A stretch of 64,000 nt of DNA from Flavobacteriales bacterium (GCA_016700415.1 CP065018.1:2796001-2860000), one strand, 5' to 3'; positions 24,870 through 32,995 are shown, counted from the stretch's first letter. Numbers and translations are program-made. Notes: generated by a model not told the origin, from the letters alone.

Positions 24870-26213
24870 TTGAGCACATCCACCCCCGCCGTTCTTGTAC
24901 GGTCCGCGCTTGCGGCTGTGCTGTTATTTGGCCTGTTCGCCGCTGAAGGTTGCAAGAAACCGGAGGACGATCTTGGGCTTTCCGTACTGGACCCCGCGGA
25001 CACATTGGGTACCGTCCGCACCGATACCGTTAGCATCGTGGCATGGACGCGGATCGCGGATTCCGTGCAAACCAGCGCACTGAGTTCCAACGAGATCGGT
25101 AGCTACCTCGATCCACAGTTCGGGCGGGTGACTACGGGCACGGTCACGCAGCTGCGGCTCAGTGTGAATGACGTGGGCCCCGCCGATGAGAGCCTCGTTT
25201 GCGATTCCTTAGTACTGTCCTTGGCGTATAGCACGGTAGACCCTTATTATGGGACCCTCGACCCACAGACCATCCGCGTGTTCAGGCTGAATGAGGACCT
25301 GACGACGGATTCCATCTACAGGAGCAACCGCCAACCCGTGACGGACAATGTGGACTTGGTGCAGGAGGGTTCGTCGCTTCACTTCACTCCTTTTCCCGTC
25401 GATTCGCCCTTGGTCGGTGGGGTACGCGTGACACCGCAGCTGCGCATTCCGCTTTCCACGGATCTCGGCAAAGAGCTGCTTGGGTTATGGGGCCAGCCCA
25501 CATTGGCCGACAACGCCTCTTTCCTGGCCTTTTTCAAAGGACTTTATGTCGTTCCGGACGAGACGGGTCAATCACCGTCGACCGGCGGGATCTGGCGCTT
25601 CAATCTCTTGAACGGGGCCTCCAAGATGACCCTGTACTACCACGATGGGGCAGGTGTGAACTCTTCGTTCGACTTTATCATCGGATCGAGCGGCGTGCGC
25701 TATACATATGCCAAGTTCGATCGTTCTTCCGCCACTGGGATCACGCAAGCTTTGTCGGATACTTCCCAAGGTCAGCAAGTCACTTACATCCAAGCCATGG
25801 GCGGCCTTCGCCCGGAGATCCGCTTCCCGTACTTGGACCGCTATGCCAACAGTCCTTATCAGACATTAGCCAAGGCTGAACTGATCGTTTCCGTGGCCAA
25901 TGATGACACGGCCAGCTATCCGCCCCCATCGCTATTGTACCCACTGCGCAAGGATGCGGACGGCATCGACCGCTTCCTGCCGGACCAGGACCCGGGGCTG
26001 GGGGTCTTGGGCGGCTTCTATGAGGCGGAGACCAAGGAATACCATTTCAACATGACGCGCTGGGTACAAGGTGTGATCAACGGCACCTATGCGAACACGG
26101 GCCTGGCCTTCGTACCGGGCAGCAGCGGCATATCGGTGAACAGGGCAGCCCTTGCCGGACCCCAGCACCCGGACCACCCGATGAAACTGGTGCTTACCTT
26201 CACCACATATTGA
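24870..26213 (+). CDS. DUF4270 family lipoprotein
   Basis: A 447-aa secreted protein. The N-terminus AAVLLFGLFAAEGC is a lipobox, and after the Cys comes the DUF4270-typical KKPEDDLGLSV. The body is beta-rich with repeated GTVRTDTVSIVAW, SYLDPQFGRVT and LRIPLSTDLGKELL segments. It is probably anchored on the outer membrane. Function is not known. The start appears to be TTG at 24870 (no ATG precedes the signal peptide), and the gene follows the GT5-like gene closely and precedes glmS by 9 bp. Confidence 0.82.
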   Translation: MSTSTPAVLVRSALAAVLLFGLFAAEGCKKPEDDLGLSVLDPADTLGTVRTDTVSIVAWTRIADSVQTSALSSNEIGSYLDPQFGRVTTGTVTQLRLSVNDVGPADESLVCDSLVLSLAYSTVDPYYGTLDPQTIRVFRLNEDLTTDSIYRSNRQPVTDNVDLVQEGSSLHFTPFPVDSPLVGGVRVTPQLRIPLSTDLGKELLGLWGQPTLADNASFLAFFKGLYVVPDETGQSPSTGGIWRFNLLNGASKMTLYYHDGAGVNSSFDFIIGSSGVRYTYAKFDRSSATGITQALSDTSQGQQVTYIQAMGGLRPEIRFPYLDRYANSPYQTLAKAELIVSVANDDTASYPPPSLLYPLRKDADGIDRFLPDQDPGLGVLGGFYEAETKEYHFNMTRWVQGVINGTYANTGLAFVPGSSGISVNRAALAGPQHPDHPMKLVLTFTTY

Positions 26214-26222
26214 CGGAGAATC

Positions 26223-28067
26223 ATGTGCGGGATCGTCGGCTATGTGGGCAAAAAGGAAGCCTACCCCATTTTGATCAACGGCTTGAAGCGGCTGGAATAC
26301 CGGGGCTATGACAGTGCTGGTGTGGCCTTGATCGGCCCGGACGGGCTGAATGTGCGCAAGTGCAAGGGCAAGGTGAGCGACTTGGAGGCCCATGTGAACG
26401 GTGCTCAAATGCTCGGTACCATCGGTATCGGCCACACGCGCTGGGCTACGCATGGCGAACCGAACGATGTGAACGCGCACCCGCACGTTTCCAACAGCGG
26501 CGACCTGGCCTTGATCCATAACGGGATCATCGAGAACTACGCCACGCTGAAGGAGGAGCTCATTAAACGTGGTCACGAGTTCAAGAGTGAGACCGATACG
26601 GAAGTGCTGGTGCATCTCATCGATGACATCCAGCGTTCGGAGGGTACCGACCTCCCGGAATCCGTGCGGTTAGCTTTGGAGAACGTGGTAGGGGCCTATG
26701 CCATCGTGGTGCTGGACCGGAAGACGCCGGACCTGTTGGTGGCCGCGCGGAAAAGCAGTCCGTTGGTCATCGGCATCGGCGAGGACGGCGACCATTTCCT
26801 GGCCAGCGACGCCACCCCGATCGTGGAGCACACCCGCAACGTGGTGTACATGGAGGACGGCGAGATCGCCATCATCGAACGGGACAAGGGCCTTCGGGTG
26901 CGGAACATCAAGAACCAAGAGAAGCGGCCTTCGATCCAAGCGCTGGAGATCCAGTTGGAAGCGCTGGAGAAGAGCGGATACGAGCACTTCATGCTCAAGG
27001 AGATCAACGAGCAGCCCAGGAGCATCCGCGATTCCATGCGGGGGCGGTTGAACTTGGCGCAAGGCGAGATCGTCCTCGGTGGCATTAAGGACTATGAGCA
27101 GAAGTTCGTCAACGCTAAGCGGATCCTTATCGTGGCGTGCGGCACCAGCTGGCATGCGGGCATGGTGGGCGAATACCTCTTCGAGGAGTTCGCACGCATT
27201 CCGGTGGAAGTGGAATATGCAAGTGAATTCCGCTATCGGGACCCGGTGATCAACGAGGACGACATTGTGATCGCCGTCAGCCAGAGCGGGGAGACGGCGG
27301 ACACCTTGGCGGCCATCGAACTGGCGAAGGGCCGCGGTGCCACGATCATCGGCATCTGCAACGTGGTGGGCAGCAGCATTGCGCGCATGACCCATGCGGG
27401 CTCATACACCCATGCCGGCCCGGAGATCGGCGTGGCCAGCACCAAGGCGTTCACCGCACAGGTTACCCTGCTCACGTTAATGGCCCTGATGATCGGGCAC
27501 CGGAAGGGAACCATCGACGAGGCCAAGTACCGGGAGCTGCTGATGGAGCTCGATGCCATTCCGTCCAAGGTGGAGAAGGTGTTGAAGACGGAGGCGCAGA
27601 TCAAGTACATCGCCAGCATCTACAAAGATGCCCGCAACGCGCTGTACTTGGGCCGTGGATATTCCTTCCCGGTGGCTTTGGAAGGCGCATTGAAGTTGAA
27701 GGAGATCAGCTACATCCATGCGGAGGGTTATCCTGCGGCGGAGATGAAGCATGGTCCCATCGCGTTGATCGACGAGGAGATGCCGGTGTTCGTCATCGCC
27801 ACGCACGGTGCCAGCTATGAGAAGGTGGTGAGCAACATCCAGGAAGTGAAGGCGAGGAAGGGCAAAGTGATCGCCGTGGTCACCGAGGGGGATACCACTG
27901 TGAAGGAACTGGCGGACCATACGATCGAGATCCCCGCCTCACCGGACGCTTTCGTGCCCTTGCTGGCCGTGGTGCCGTTCCAGCTGATCAGCTACCACAT
28001 CGCCGTGATGCGCGGTTGCAACGTGGACCAGCCCCGGAACCTGGCCAAGAGCGTCACGGTGGAGTAA
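26223..28067 (+). CDS. glmS: Glutamine--fructose-6-phosphate aminotransferase (isomerising)
   Basis: A 614-aa enzyme making glucosamine-6-phosphate for peptidoglycan and lipopolysaccharide. N-terminal glutaminase: MCGIVGYVG with Cys2 nucleophile, then HTRWATHGEPNDVNAHPH. C-terminal SIS domains: ACGTSWHAG, AVSQSGETADT, ASTKAFTAQV, GRGYSFPVALEGALKLKEIS, and the conserved ending QPRNLAKSVTVE. No upstream glmS ribozyme-like element is seen, and only 9 bp separate it from DUF4270. Its last 14 bp overlap the 3' end of the convergent TM2 gene. Confidence 0.97.
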   Translation: MCGIVGYVGKKEAYPILINGLKRLEYRGYDSAGVALIGPDGLNVRKCKGKVSDLEAHVNGAQMLGTIGIGHTRWATHGEPNDVNAHPHVSNSGDLALIHNGIIENYATLKEELIKRGHEFKSETDTEVLVHLIDDIQRSEGTDLPESVRLALENVVGAYAIVVLDRKTPDLLVAARKSSPLVIGIGEDGDHFLASDATPIVEHTRNVVYMEDGEIAIIERDKGLRVRNIKNQEKRPSIQALEIQLEALEKSGYEHFMLKEINEQPRSIRDSMRGRLNLAQGEIVLGGIKDYEQKFVNAKRILIVACGTSWHAGMVGEYLFEEFARIPVEVEYASEFRYRDPVINEDDIVIAVSQSGETADTLAAIELAKGRGATIIGICNVVGSSIARMTHAGSYTHAGPEIGVASTKAFTAQVTLLTLMALMIGHRKGTIDEAKYRELLMELDAIPSKVEKVLKTEAQIKYIASIYKDARNALYLGRGYSFPVALEGALKLKEISYIHAEGYPAAEMKHGPIALIDEEMPVFVIATHGASYEKVVSNIQEVKARKGKVIAVVTEGDTTVKELADHTIEIPASPDAFVPLLAVVPFQLISYHIAVMRGCNVDQPRNLAKSVTVE

Positions 28068-28452
28068 GTGCCTTGGTGCGCCCTTCGGACCACATGAACA
28101 CCTTGTTGTTGTGCATGTAGGCTTTCAGGTCCTTTGTGAAGAGGATATGGGCAAGGTCGATGAGAACGAACACCCCAAAGCCGCCGAACGTGAGGCCGTA
28201 GATGATCGGCACCTTCAGATCCGTGCCGAAATAAAGCCGGTGTGCACCGAAAGTGCCCAAGGTCAAGGCAAGGGTGGCGGCTACTAACCGTTGCGGCTCC
28301 TTTTGGGCCGGGTCGCCGGGTGTAGTTTCCACGGGTAAAAGGACCGTGATCACCGCCGCCGGATCGGTGAACGGCCCTGCCGCCATGCAGGTGCTTTGGC
28401 CAAGAATGGTCAATAGGAGACCCGTGATCACGACGAGGTGCTTTACCGGCAT
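28054..28452 (-). CDS. TM2 domain membrane protein
   Basis: A 132-aa protein with a signal peptide (LVVITGLLLTILGQSTCMAA) and a C-terminal TM2 domain: two helices separated by a short turn, with GTFGAHRLYFGT before the first and FGGFGVFVLIDLAHIL in the second. TM2 proteins are of unclear role. It overlaps the end of glmS tail to tail by 14 bp, which may cause antisense interference at both 3' ends. Confidence 0.85.
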   Translation of the reverse strand: MPVKHLVVITGLLLTILGQSTCMAAGPFTDPAAVITVLLPVETTPGDPAQKEPQRLVAATLALTLGTFGAHRLYFGTDLKVPIIYGLTFGGFGVFVLIDLAHILFTKDLKAYMHNNKVFMWSEGRTKALTPP

Positions 28453-28518
28453 GTGTCAAAAGTAAGCGGGCGGCATCCGGTTTCCCGGGCCGCCCGCTAT
28501 GCTTTCTTCCGGTAAAGG

Positions 28519-29127
28519 CTACTTCGCGTTCGCGTAGCGCTTGGCCACGGCGTTCCAGTCCACCACGTTCCACCAGGCTTTCAGGTAGTCCGGCCTGCGG
28601 TTCTGGTAGTGGAGGTAGTATGCGTGTTCCCAAACATCGACGCCAAGGACCGGGGTTCCTCCGCAACCGGTATCCGGCATCAGCGGATTGTCCTGGTTGG
28701 GTGTTGAGCAGATCCCCAACTTGCCGCCCTTGTGGACGCAGAGCCATGCCCACCCGCTGCCGAAGCGGGTGGCCGCTGCCTTGGCGAAGTCCTCCTTGAA
28801 GGTGTCGAAGCCGCGGAGATCGCGGTTGATGGCCTCTGCCAGCTCGCCGGAAGGGGCGCCGCCGGCGTTCGGTGCCATCACGGACCAGAAGAGACTATGG
28901 TTATAGTGCCCTCCGCCGTTGTTGCGCACGGCCATGTTCTTCATGTCCAGGTTCTTCAGGATGTCCTCGATGGACTTGCCCTCCAGTGGCGTGCCTGCGA
29001 TGGCGTTGTTCAGGTTATTCACGTAGCCTTGATGGTGCTTGCCGTGGTGGATCTCCATCGTACGAGCATCGATATGCGGCTCAAGTGCATTGAAGGCGTA
29101 GGGAAGGGCAGGAAGTTCAAATGCCAT
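28519..29127 (-). CDS. Superoxide dismutase, Fe/Mn family
   Basis: A 202-aa cytoplasmic enzyme that dismutes superoxide. Metal ligands: His in MEIHHGKHHQGYV (about residue 27), His in GGHYNHSLFW (about 80), Asp and His in DVWEHAYYLHYQNRRPDYL (about 165-169). The GGG-HYNHSLFW and GSGWAWL segments are typical of the family. Metal choice (Fe, Mn or cambialistic) cannot be set from sequence by eye. A TAACTTGC box lies 37-44 nt upstream (29164-29171, minus strand), a variant of the -7 element. Confidence 0.95.
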   Translation of the reverse strand: MAFELPALPYAFNALEPHIDARTMEIHHGKHHQGYVNNLNNAIAGTPLEGKSIEDILKNLDMKNMAVRNNGGGHYNHSLFWSVMAPNAGGAPSGELAEAINRDLRGFDTFKEDFAKAAATRFGSGWAWLCVHKGGKLGICSTPNQDNPLMPDTGCGGTPVLGVDVWEHAYYLHYQNRRPDYLKAWWNVVDWNAVAKRYANAK

Positions 29128-29215
29128 TTGTAGGGTGTTTTTAGGGGTTTGACGATAGGAGGCGCAAGTTAGCCGAGGAGGTTAACATTTTTTTCCTTGG
29201 TGTGATGGATCCAAT

Positions 29216-29223
29216 TACATTTG
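29216..29223 (+). promoter_or_regulatory. -7 box of the alanine-rich lipoprotein gene
   Basis: TACATTTG fits TAnnTTTG, 30 bp before the ATG at 29253. A CCTTGG at 29195-29200 is a weak -33 candidate at a somewhat short spacing. Confidence 0.5.
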
Positions 29224-29252
29224 CGGCCACTTTCACCAAACCAACAACAAGG

Positions 29253-29501
29253 ATGATCAGGAAGTTCGCAATGCTCGCCACCACGGCAGCAATTTTCGCC
29301 GCTTGCGGGAGCAATGTAGAGGAGAATGCCTCCTCCACCATGGACGCCGCCCAGGACAATGCCACTGAGATGATGGACAATGCCCAGGATGCCGTTCAAG
29401 AGGCTGCTGCCACTGTGGACAGCACGGCCAACGCCGCCATGGACACTGTGAAGCAATCGATGGAGAACGCTGCCGACGCAGCCAAGGAGGCTGTTAAGTA
29501 A
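29253..29501 (+). CDS. Small alanine-rich lipoprotein
   Basis: An 82-aa protein with a lipobox (MIRKFAMLATTAAIFAACGS). The mature part is a low-complexity helix built from about 11-residue units (AAQDNATEMMDNAQDAVQEA, then DTVKQSMENAADAAKEAVK). It resembles LEA-like or Lpp-like amphipathic helical lipoproteins. It is flanked by its own promoter and by a good terminator, so it is a single-gene unit. Role unknown; a stress or envelope function is a guess. Confidence 0.75.
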   Translation: MIRKFAMLATTAAIFAACGSNVEENASSTMDAAQDNATEMMDNAQDAVQEAAATVDSTANAAMDTVKQSMENAADAAKEAVK

Positions 29502-29525
29502 GTGTAGTACCGCACAGAGAAGAGA

Positions 29526-29551
29526 GGGGCCGAGAGGCCCCTTTTCTTTTT
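29526..29551 (+). terminator. Rho-independent terminator
   Basis: GGGGCC (GAGA) GGCCCC stem-loop at 29526-29541 followed by TTTTCTTTTT, 24 bp after the lipoprotein stop. Confidence 0.9.
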
Positions 29552-29566
29552 GTACCTCCGAAGAAC

Positions 29567-31207
29567 CTAATGGGCGATGGCCACTTGTCCGGCCCGCAGA
29601 ACTTGGTGCGCACGATCATAGATCCGGTCCTCGCTGAGCAGTACGCGGTAATAACCGCTGTCCCCCCAGATGTTGCGTGCAACGCCCGCCTTGAGGCGCA
29701 ATGCGATGATGGAGGCGGAAGCCTTCAGGTCTTCCGGGTCATACTTCACCCCTTGGCTTTCCGCTTCTTTGGCCAATGCCTCCAGCTGGGCCGTGGTGAT
29801 CGCATATTGCTTGTTGAAGCGTTCCGGACCTCCGAACTTCTTCAATGCGGCCCTGTGCCGATCGGCAACATCGAACGAGTAACGGTTCAATGCGCCCGAG
29901 AAGAAGAGCTCACTGAGGTAGGCCGAACGATCGGTGGTGTCCGCAGGCACGAAGATGTCCGGCATGATGCCGCCCCCGCCATACACCGTACGCCCGTCCT
30001 TGGTGGAATAGGCTTTGGAGGAGTCCAGATGGATGCTGTCGATGTTCAGCAATTCACCATGGATATAGCGCTCCTCCAGATCGTCATTATAGTCGATGCC
30101 ATTTCCATAAGGCCGCTGGATGCAGCGGCCGCTGGGTGTGTAATAGCGGGCCGTGGTGATGCGCACCGCACTGTTGTCCCGTAGGTTGATCTGCTCCTGC
30201 ACCAAGCCTTTCCCGAAGGAGCGCCGCCCCACGATGAGCGCACGGTCGTTGTCCTGGACGGCACCGGTGACGATCTCGCTGGCCGAGGCGGACCCTTCAT
30301 CGATCAGCACGGCCAGCGGCATGTCGATCAAGGTGCCGTCGCCGTCCGCCTTGTAGTCCTGCCGGGGTGAAGCACGGCCTTCGGTATAGACGATCCCGCT
30401 TCCTTTGGGCAGCAGTTCATCGCACACGCCTATCGCGGCATTGAGATAGCCCCCTCCGTTCCCGCGCAGGTCCAGAATGAGCCGCTTCATGCCAAGCGCT
30501 TTCAGCTCGGAAGTGGCCTTTACGAACTCTTCATGGGTGGTCCGTGCGAACCGGGAAAGCTTTACATAGCCGGTGCTGTCGTCATCCAACAAGGAAACGG
30601 CCACACTGTTGATCGGGATCGGCCCGCGGGTAATGGTGACATCGAAGGGTTTTCCGCCGCCGCGCACAATGCCCACGGTGACCTTGGTGTTCTCCGGGCC
30701 GCGCAGGGCCTTCATCACCATGTCGTTGGTAACGCCCACCCCGGCCAACTTCACGCTGTCCGCGTTTACGATCCGGTCGCCGGCCCGTATCCCGAGCGCC
30801 TCGCTGGGGCCGCCCTCGATGGTGGCCACCACGATGATGGTGTCGCGTTGTATGCTGAACTCCACACCGATGCCCATGAAGCTGCCCTCCAACGGCTCTT
30901 CCGCCGCCTGCAGGTCAGCAGCACTGATGTAGTAGCTGTGCGGATCGAGCTGTTGCAACATGTTCTGCAGCACCGCGTCCACCAGCTTGCCTTTCTGCAC
31001 CGTGTCCACATATTGCCGTTCGATGAGGTCCAGCACCTGCTGCAGCTTGGCGCCGGGGTTGTTCTTCCGCAGCTCGAACAGCCGCGATGTCGGTACTTCG
31101 GACCCGCCCATGCGCGAGCCGACATAGAAGCCGCCGGCCACGGCAACGCCCAACATGAGCGGGTAGAACACCGCCCACGACCGCTTCTTATCGTCCGTGC
31201 CGTTCAC
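29567..31207 (-). CDS. S41 family C-terminal processing peptidase
   Basis: A 546-aa envelope protease. It starts with a membrane anchor (WAVFYPLMLGVAVAGGFYVG), then a CTP N-terminal helix region (QYVDTVQKGKLVDAVLQNML), a PDZ domain (SFMGIGVEFSI, GPSEALGIRAGDRIV) and the S41 catalytic domain. The catalytic Ser is in DEGSASASEIVTGA and the Lys in GRRSFGKGLVQ. The GTG start at 31207 is chosen because it overlaps the TGA of the dCMP deaminase gene (GTGA). The long upstream frame to 31330 lies inside that gene. A second S41 paralogue is at 54254. Confidence 0.92.
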   Translation of the reverse strand: MNGTDDKKRSWAVFYPLMLGVAVAGGFYVGSRMGGSEVPTSRLFELRKNNPGAKLQQVLDLIERQYVDTVQKGKLVDAVLQNMLQQLDPHSYYISAADLQAAEEPLEGSFMGIGVEFSIQRDTIIVVATIEGGPSEALGIRAGDRIVNADSVKLAGVGVTNDMVMKALRGPENTKVTVGIVRGGGKPFDVTITRGPIPINSVAVSLLDDDSTGYVKLSRFARTTHEEFVKATSELKALGMKRLILDLRGNGGGYLNAAIGVCDELLPKGSGIVYTEGRASPRQDYKADGDGTLIDMPLAVLIDEGSASASEIVTGAVQDNDRALIVGRRSFGKGLVQEQINLRDNSAVRITTARYYTPSGRCIQRPYGNGIDYNDDLEERYIHGELLNIDSIHLDSSKAYSTKDGRTVYGGGGIMPDIFVPADTTDRSAYLSELFFSGALNRYSFDVADRHRAALKKFGGPERFNKQYAITTAQLEALAKEAESQGVKYDPEDLKASASIIALRLKAGVARNIWGDSGYYRVLLSEDRIYDRAHQVLRAGQVAIAH

Positions 31208-31653
31208 GTTCCTTGGATCCGTTGGATGAGCACGCCGCCCTTTTCGAGCAGGTCGAGACCGGAGGTGTCCTTGTAGGCATCGAGATAGACCAAGCGCTTG
31301 ATGCCCGCTTGCAGGATGAGCTTGCTGCAATCCTTGCAGGGGGAGTGGGTGAGGTACAGGGTTGCCTCACGGGCGTTGTTGGTGCTTCGGGCCACTTTCA
31401 TGATCGCGTTGGCTTCGGCGTGAAGAACGTACCAATGCGTGGCGCCTTGCACGTCTTCACAATCGTTGGGGAAGCCGGTGGGCGTGCCGTTGTAGCCGTC
31501 GCTGATGATCATGCCGTCCTTCACGAGGATGGCGCCGACCTGCTTCCTCTTGCAATGGCTGAGTTTGGCCCATTCCAAGGCCATTTTCATATAAGCCCCG
31601 TCGTAGCGCGCCTGCTTGGCGGGGTCCGCGTAGGTCAAGGAATCCTTTTGCAT
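31204..31653 (-). CDS. dCMP deaminase family protein (ComEB-like)
   Basis: A 149-aa zinc-dependent deaminase of the cytidine/deoxycytidylate family. Zinc/catalytic motifs: VLHAEANAI (His ligand and general-base Glu) and HSPCKDCSKLI (two Cys ligands). The GYNGTPTGFPNDCED loop is typical of dCMP deaminases that feed thymidylate synthesis. It is translationally coupled to the S41 protease gene. In Bacteroidota this pair is usual. Confidence 0.93.
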   Translation of the reverse strand: MQKDSLTYADPAKQARYDGAYMKMALEWAKLSHCKRKQVGAILVKDGMIISDGYNGTPTGFPNDCEDVQGATHWYVLHAEANAIMKVARSTNNAREATLYLTHSPCKDCSKLILQAGIKRLVYLDAYKDTSGLDLLEKGGVLIQRIQGT

Positions 31654-31678
31654 CGGGGGCGATCGGAACTTCTGCCTT

Positions 31679-31716
31679 CCATCATCTGATCATCTGATCG
31701 CCCGATCATCTGATCG
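31679..31716. repeat. GATCATCTGATC short repeats
   Basis: CCATCATCTGATCATCTGAT followed by CGCCCGATCATCTGATCG: a tandem and partly palindromic arrangement of ATCATCTGATC just upstream of the dCMP deaminase start and next to the truncated tRNA copy. Probably a small dispersed repeat. Confidence 0.5.
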
Positions 31717-31721
31717 AAAAA

Positions 31722-31744
31722 GTACCCAGGGCGGGAGTCGAACC
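31722..31744 (-). repeat. Direct copy of the tRNA-Leu 3' end
   Basis: GTACCCAGGGCGGGAGTCGAACC matches 32114-32136 exactly, 23 bp and in the same orientation. It corresponds to the T-arm 3' strand, acceptor 3' strand and discriminator base of tRNA-Leu. The match ends where a palindrome TACCTGCGGTAGGTA begins. With the intact tRNA it brackets the GIY-YIG gene. Confidence 0.8.
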
Positions 31745-31785
31745 TACCTGCGGTAGGTAGGCCCGCGCTTCGCGCCGGCAGGCCC
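31745..31785. repeat. GC-rich palindromic unit interrupting the tRNA-like sequence
   Basis: TACCTGCGGTAGGTAGG followed by CCCGCGCTTCGCGCCGGCAGG. If it is removed, the T-arm sequence GCGGG-TTCGACT-CCCGC is restored on the minus strand, suggesting precise insertion into a tRNA-like sequence. Related units are in the tandem array at 32197-32845. Confidence 0.5.
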
Positions 31786-31852
31786 GCACTGAGTGACTTA
31801 GTGTTTGGGAATAGGACTAAGGAGTTATTGAATTCGGGTTGAAAGATACAGT

Positions 31853-32110
31853 TCACTCGGAAGCTCCATCACGCAATCGCTTGAGAAACTCTTTGCCTTG
31901 GCCGCTCTTCAAATACTTTTCCCGGATCCGGGCACTTGGTCTATCCGGGTGAACTTCAGAATGCAGCAGGATGAACGGTCGATAAGGCTTCGTCGTCCGC
32001 TCCCTTCCTTGTTGATGCCGTTGGATGCGATCTTCAAGATCACCGCTCAAACCGACGTAGATATACGGTTGTTGAAGGCTCGAAAGGGCATAAACCCAGC
32101 AAACTGCCAT
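31853..32110 (-). CDS. GIY-YIG nuclease family protein
   Basis: An 85-aa single-domain protein matching the GIY-YIG family: WVYALSSLQQPYIYVGLSGD (the paired aromatic motif), an Arg (LEDRIQRHQQG) and a C-terminal Lys/Glu segment (IREKYLKSGQGKEFL). The family includes homing endonucleases, UvrC N-terminal domains and many stand-alone chromosomal proteins of unknown role. The gene starts 5 bp from the 3' end of tRNA-Leu and is bracketed by direct copies of that tRNA's 3' end, so mobility is plausible. The catalytic Glu position could not be confirmed by eye. Confidence 0.85.
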   Translation of the reverse strand: MAVCWVYALSSLQQPYIYVGLSGDLEDRIQRHQQGRERTTKPYRPFILLHSEVHPDRPSARIREKYLKSGQGKEFLKRLRDGASE

Positions 32111-32114
32111 AATG

Positions 32115-32196
32115 TACCCAGGGCGGGAGTCGAACCCGCACGATTTGCATCACTGGTGTTTGAGACCAGCGCGTCTACCAATTCCGCCACCTGGGT
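32115..32196 (-). tRNA. tRNA-Leu(CAA)
   Basis: An 82-nt sequence that folds as a class II tRNA on the minus strand. The acceptor stem is ACCCAGG/CCTGGGT with discriminator A. The D arm follows GGCGGAATTGGTAGACGC. The anticodon stem is CTGGT/ACCAG around the loop CTCAAAC (anticodon CAA, reading UUG). A variable arm of about 13 nt is followed by the T arm GCGGG-TTCGACT-CCCGC. CCA is not encoded. It lies at the downstream end of an array of seven partial copies of its 5' end. Confidence 0.95.
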
Positions 32197-32845
32197 AGGA
32201 AGCTCAAAAGAACGAAAACAACACCACTTACAGGTGGAAGAGGCGCGCCTGCCTGCCGCAGGCAGGTCTACCAATTCCGCCACCTGGGTAGGAAGCTCAA
32301 AAGAACGAAAACAACACCACTTACAGGTGGAAGAGGCGCGCCGCCTGCCGCAGGCAGGTCTACCAATTCCGCCACCTGGGTAGGAAGCTCAAAAGAACGA
32401 AAACAACACCACTTACAGGTGGAAGAGGCGCGCCGCCTGCCGCAGGCAGGTCTACCAATTCCGCCACCTGGGTAGGAAGCTCAAAAGAACGAAAACAACA
32501 CCACTTACAGGTGGAAGAGGCGCGCCTGCCTGCCGCAGGCAGGTCTACCAATTCCGCCACCTGGGTAGGAAGCTCAAAAGAACGAAAACAACACCACTTA
32601 CAGGTGGAAGAGGCGCGCCTGCCTGCCGCAGGCAGGTCTACCAATTCCGCCACCTGGGTAGGAAGCTCAAAAGAACGAAAACAACACCACTTACAGGTGG
32701 AAGAGGCGCGCCTGCCTGCCGCAGGCAGGTCTACCAATTCCGCCACCTGGGTAGGAAGCTCAAAAGAACGAAAACAACACCACTTACAGGTGGAAGAGGC
32801 GCGCCTGCCTGCCGCAGGCAGGTCTACCAATTCCGCCACCTGGGT
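32197..32845 (-). repeat. Seven tandem 92-93-bp units carrying tRNA-Leu 5' fragments
   Basis: Units start at 32197, 32290, 32382, 32474, 32567, 32660 and 32753, with lengths 93, 92, 92, 93, 93, 93 and 93. Read on the minus strand each consists of the first 23-24 nt of tRNA-Leu (ACCCAGGTGGCGGAATTGGT then AGAC), a palindrome CCTGCCTGCGGCAGGCAGG, and a spacer of about 50 nt ending in TTCTTTTGAGCTTCCT directly before the next tRNA start. The two 92-bp units lack one base in the palindrome. Otherwise the copies appear identical, which points to recent amplification. The spacer contains a TTCTTTTG box that could be a promoter for each tRNA start. Open frames across it are translation artefacts. Confidence 0.92.
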
Positions 32846-32947
32846 AGGTGAATAGGGCTGCGAAGGTAATTCGGGAATGCCAACGGATGGAACGCTGATA
32901 ACGCAGATCCTTATGATGGCCGCCGTTCTGAGGAAGCCGAATGGAAA

Positions 32948-32982
32948 ATGGCGGGCATCCGCAGTTCGCGAATGCCCGCCAT
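32948..32982 (-). terminator. Hairpin terminator downstream of the T9SS fragment
   Basis: ATGGCGGGCAT at 32948-32958 pairs with ATGCCCGCCAT at 32972-32982, an 11-bp perfect stem. On the minus strand it is followed by a TTTTCC tract. It lies 14 bp after the stop at 32996. Confidence 0.75.
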
Positions 32983-32995
32983 GGCACCTTCCCGC

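Noticed and set aside
26214..26222. glmS ribozyme
   Set aside because: Only 9 bp separate DUF4270 and glmS, so no room for the element.
31722..31744. Second tRNA gene
   Set aside because: Only the 3' terminal part is present; the sequence upstream on the minus strand does not form an anticodon arm or acceptor 5' strand.
31635..31856. 74-codon frame on the minus strand over the truncated tRNA copy
   Set aside because: The peptide derives from tRNA and palindrome sequence (GRFDSRPGY); no gene features.
32197..32845. CRISPR array
   Set aside because: The unit length is regular, but the units are identical along their whole length with no unique spacers, and they derive from tRNA-Leu plus a palindrome.
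32360..32855. Open frames across the repeat array (159 and 114 codons)
   Set aside because: They are products of reading through tandem non-coding units, with no start context and repetitive peptides.
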